Part shown: positions 33,864 through 35,774 of the stretch, piece after piece | Position numbering within the stretch: the first letter of the stretch is position 1 | Layout of the letters: every line of letters begins with the position of its first letter | From: Candidatus Aenigmatarchaeota archaeon | Lineage (GTDB): Archaea; Aenigmatarchaeota; Aenigmatarchaeia; GW2011-AR5 | Assembly: GCA_016180925.1 (NCBI GenBank) | Contig: JACPAH010000004.1 | Coordinates: 1-35,774 of the forward strand | Reading direction: 5' to 3' | DNA length: 35,774 bases | Notes under the pieces: model-generated | The model's database searches: none | Told to the model about the DNA's origin: nothing | The model's input: only the letters and a program-made list of their open reading frames with translations | Program-made: the position numbers and the translations under genes

Positions 33864-34222
33864 AATATTTCTTTGATACATACGCACTTATTGAAATTAC
33901 AAAGAACAAACCCAATTACATCAAATTCGTCGAAGAAACAATAGCAACTTCAAAATTCAATCTTGTAGAGCTTATTTATATCACTTTATCTGACTTGGGA
34001 GAAGAATCAGCAAAAAAAATCTTTCAAAGATTCAAGGACTCTGAAATTGGCATTCCTGACGATATTTTGTTCAAAGCTATGATATTTAGATTTAGGAACA
34101 GGAAAAAAGGGCTTTCATATGTCGATTGCATAGGATATGTATTTGCGTTAGAAAATGGATTGACTTTTCTTACAGGCGACAGCGCATTTGAAAACATGGA
34201 AAATGTAGAATTCGTGAAGTGA
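33857..34222 (+). CDS. PIN-domain toxin (VapC-like)
   Basis: MVKYFFDTYALIEI (D4), NLVELIYI (E), SYVDCIGYVFA (D), FLTGDSAFENM (D). Confidence 0.87.
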   Translation: MVKYFFDTYALIEITKNKPNYIKFVEETIATSKFNLVELIYITLSDLGEESAKKIFQRFKDSEIGIPDDILFKAMIFRFRNRKKGLSYVDCIGYVFALENGLTFLTGDSAFENMENVEFVK

Positions 34223-34255
34223 AAAATCTTTATTAGACGTAAATCCAATCCTTAT

Positions 34256-34681
34256 TTGATGACCCCTCTTGAAATGGAAATCGCAATAAAAATCGTCATA
34301 GCCGCAATAGTAGGCCTTCTCATAGGTCTGGAAAGAGAAATACGGAAAAAGCCTGCAGGCATGAGGACACACGCACTTGTCTGCATAGGTGCGACCCTTT
34401 TCACCGTCCTTTCCTTCTCATTTGTCGGCAGCACTGTCGACACATCAAGGATAGCCGCAGGCATAGTCACAGGCATCGGGTTCCTGGGCGCCGGCGTCAT
34501 ATTCCGTGCTGAAGACCGCGTGAAGGGCATAACAACTGCGGCGGAACTCTGGGTGCTCGCCGCGATAGGCGTTGCGATAGGGATGGGCATGTACTTTGCC
34601 GCTGCGATATCCACGCTTGTCGTGCTCGTAGTATTGTGGCCGGCAAAGATGCTTGAAAGAAGGGTCATAAGAAAAAATTAA
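34256..34681 (+). CDS. MgtC/SapB-family membrane protein
   Basis: GLLIGLEREIRKKPAGMRTHALVCIGATLFT; GIGFLGAGVIFRAEDRVKGITTAAELW. Confidence 0.92.
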   Translation: MMTPLEMEIAIKIVIAAIVGLLIGLEREIRKKPAGMRTHALVCIGATLFTVLSFSFVGSTVDTSRIAAGIVTGIGFLGAGVIFRAEDRVKGITTAAELWVLAAIGVAIGMGMYFAAAISTLVVLVVLWPAKMLERRVIRKN

Positions 34682-35506
34682 TTAGTTCTTTACGGGCTTC
34701 GCGTGCTGCCAGACCAAGTCGAACATCGGCTCGAATATCTGCGAGGCTGCGTGCTGGCTCTGCGTCCAGAAAGCGACATCCTGGGTCGGATGGGTCTTGT
34801 CGTCCGTAAGCCCCATCAGGAATTCCTGCCCGTCGACGGAGCAGAACCTTCCGAGCATCTTCTCTATGTGCTCGACGTCCGAAACGTCCCTTACCTGGGC
34901 GTATTTCATGAGCTCCTTCACCAGTTCCTCATTCTGCTTCGTGAGCGGCACTGCAACCTGCACCTTCACGCCCGAATCGGCGGCCTTCTTCAGCAAAGCG
35001 CCGTGGCTCTCCATCATCTCTTGCATGGAGCTTTCGGTCATGGTAAGCTTTATGCTTTTCTTGGCTTTCTTGAACATCGTCTCGAACTGCTGCAGCATGG
35101 CGTACCTGCCCTTCAGGGCGCCGGTAACGTCCTCCATCTTTACAGTCTTAATATTATCCTTGTGGAGCCTTTCAAGCTCCTTTACGGCGTCGCTCTTGGA
35201 AAGCCTGTCTATCTTGTCGGAAAGCTCGGCGGCCTCTTCAGTTATCTTCTTTTTTGCGCGTTCAAGCGCCTCCCTCGGGTTGACCGCCAGGTACTTCATG
35301 GGCTTCCCGGGCTGCAATATCACAAATCCTCGGTCCGAAAGCGACTCAAGGACGTCGTAGCACCTCGACCTGGGCACGTTTGAGATGTCCGAAAGCTCCC
35401 CCGCGGTAGAGGCGCCCCTAGAAAGAAGGGCCGCCCAGAGGTTCCTTTCGTACTTGTTCAGCCCTATCGTCTTCAATGAATCAAGCGTTCTGGAGCTTAC
35501 AACCAT
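34682..35506 (-). CDS. TrmB-family transcriptional regulator
   Basis: LKTIGLNKYERNLWAALLSRGASTAGELSDISNVPRSRCYDVLESLSDRGFVILQPGKPMKYLAVNPREAL. Confidence 0.88.
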   Translation of the reverse strand: MVVSSRTLDSLKTIGLNKYERNLWAALLSRGASTAGELSDISNVPRSRCYDVLESLSDRGFVILQPGKPMKYLAVNPREALERAKKKITEEAAELSDKIDRLSKSDAVKELERLHKDNIKTVKMEDVTGALKGRYAMLQQFETMFKKAKKSIKLTMTESSMQEMMESHGALLKKAADSGVKVQVAVPLTKQNEELVKELMKYAQVRDVSDVEHIEKMLGRFCSVDGQEFLMGLTDDKTHPTQDVAFWTQSQHAASQIFEPMFDLVWQHAKPVKN

Positions 35507-35774
35507 GTCTATCCACTACCTTTCATATTGAAAGCAACTTATATAAATATGACTCTCCCATAGTAACAAAAGATAGTCGCAGAAGTCTTTTTAAGCCTTT
35601 AAAAACGGGCCGCAGACACCTGTATTCCTTCATTACTGTGACTGAATGTCAACCGAGAACCAGAAAGAATCGACGCGAAGGACTGCATTCCGAAGTTCGC
35701 CTTTATAGTGAAACCAGAAAAGAATCCGGATATGTTATGACTTGTTTCACATCATGGAAAGTCCAAAGGAAAAA

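Noticed and set aside
35638-35774. Open frame from GTG 35638 to the window end (MTECQPRTRKNRRE...)
   Set aside because: No clear start signal, family motif or end; a 20-aa ATG frame at 35648 also stops quickly. Not enough sequence to decide.

Overview
The window is gene-dense archaeal chromosome, DPANN-like by inference. Archaeal markers: XerA-type recombinase, 4-demethylwyosine synthase (Taw1) with a Trm5/TYW2-family enzyme, aTrm56, an archaeal-type ThrRS editing domain, Elp3, TrmB regulators, VapBC, and a tRNA with bulge-helix-bulge (BHB) introns. I call about 36 coding regions, including an incomplete cysteine desulfurase 3' end at the left edge and one 44-aa Cys-rich ORF missing from the supplied ORF track. 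The most interesting locus is about 3.36-5.36 kb: an AT-rich low-MW phosphatase gene flanked by two diverged, directly repeated, multi-hairpin elements with apparently compensatory stem changes, then a nested palindrome, a 12-bp-arm inverted repeat, and a divergently oriented tyrosine recombinase. This geometry resembles an integron or mobile cassette platform, but I could not test that. Other highlights: tRNA-Gln(TTG) with two introns, one a textbook BHB at 37/38 and one inside the T-loop; an amino-acid permease fused to a SAM methyltransferase; a ThrRS with an archaeal editing domain plus a degenerate bacterial-type N2 domain; a degenerate HD-GYP-like archaeal protein; a Tat-exported 3D-domain protein and a three-part lipoprotein; and a pair of same-geometry interrupted hairpins between convergent genes.
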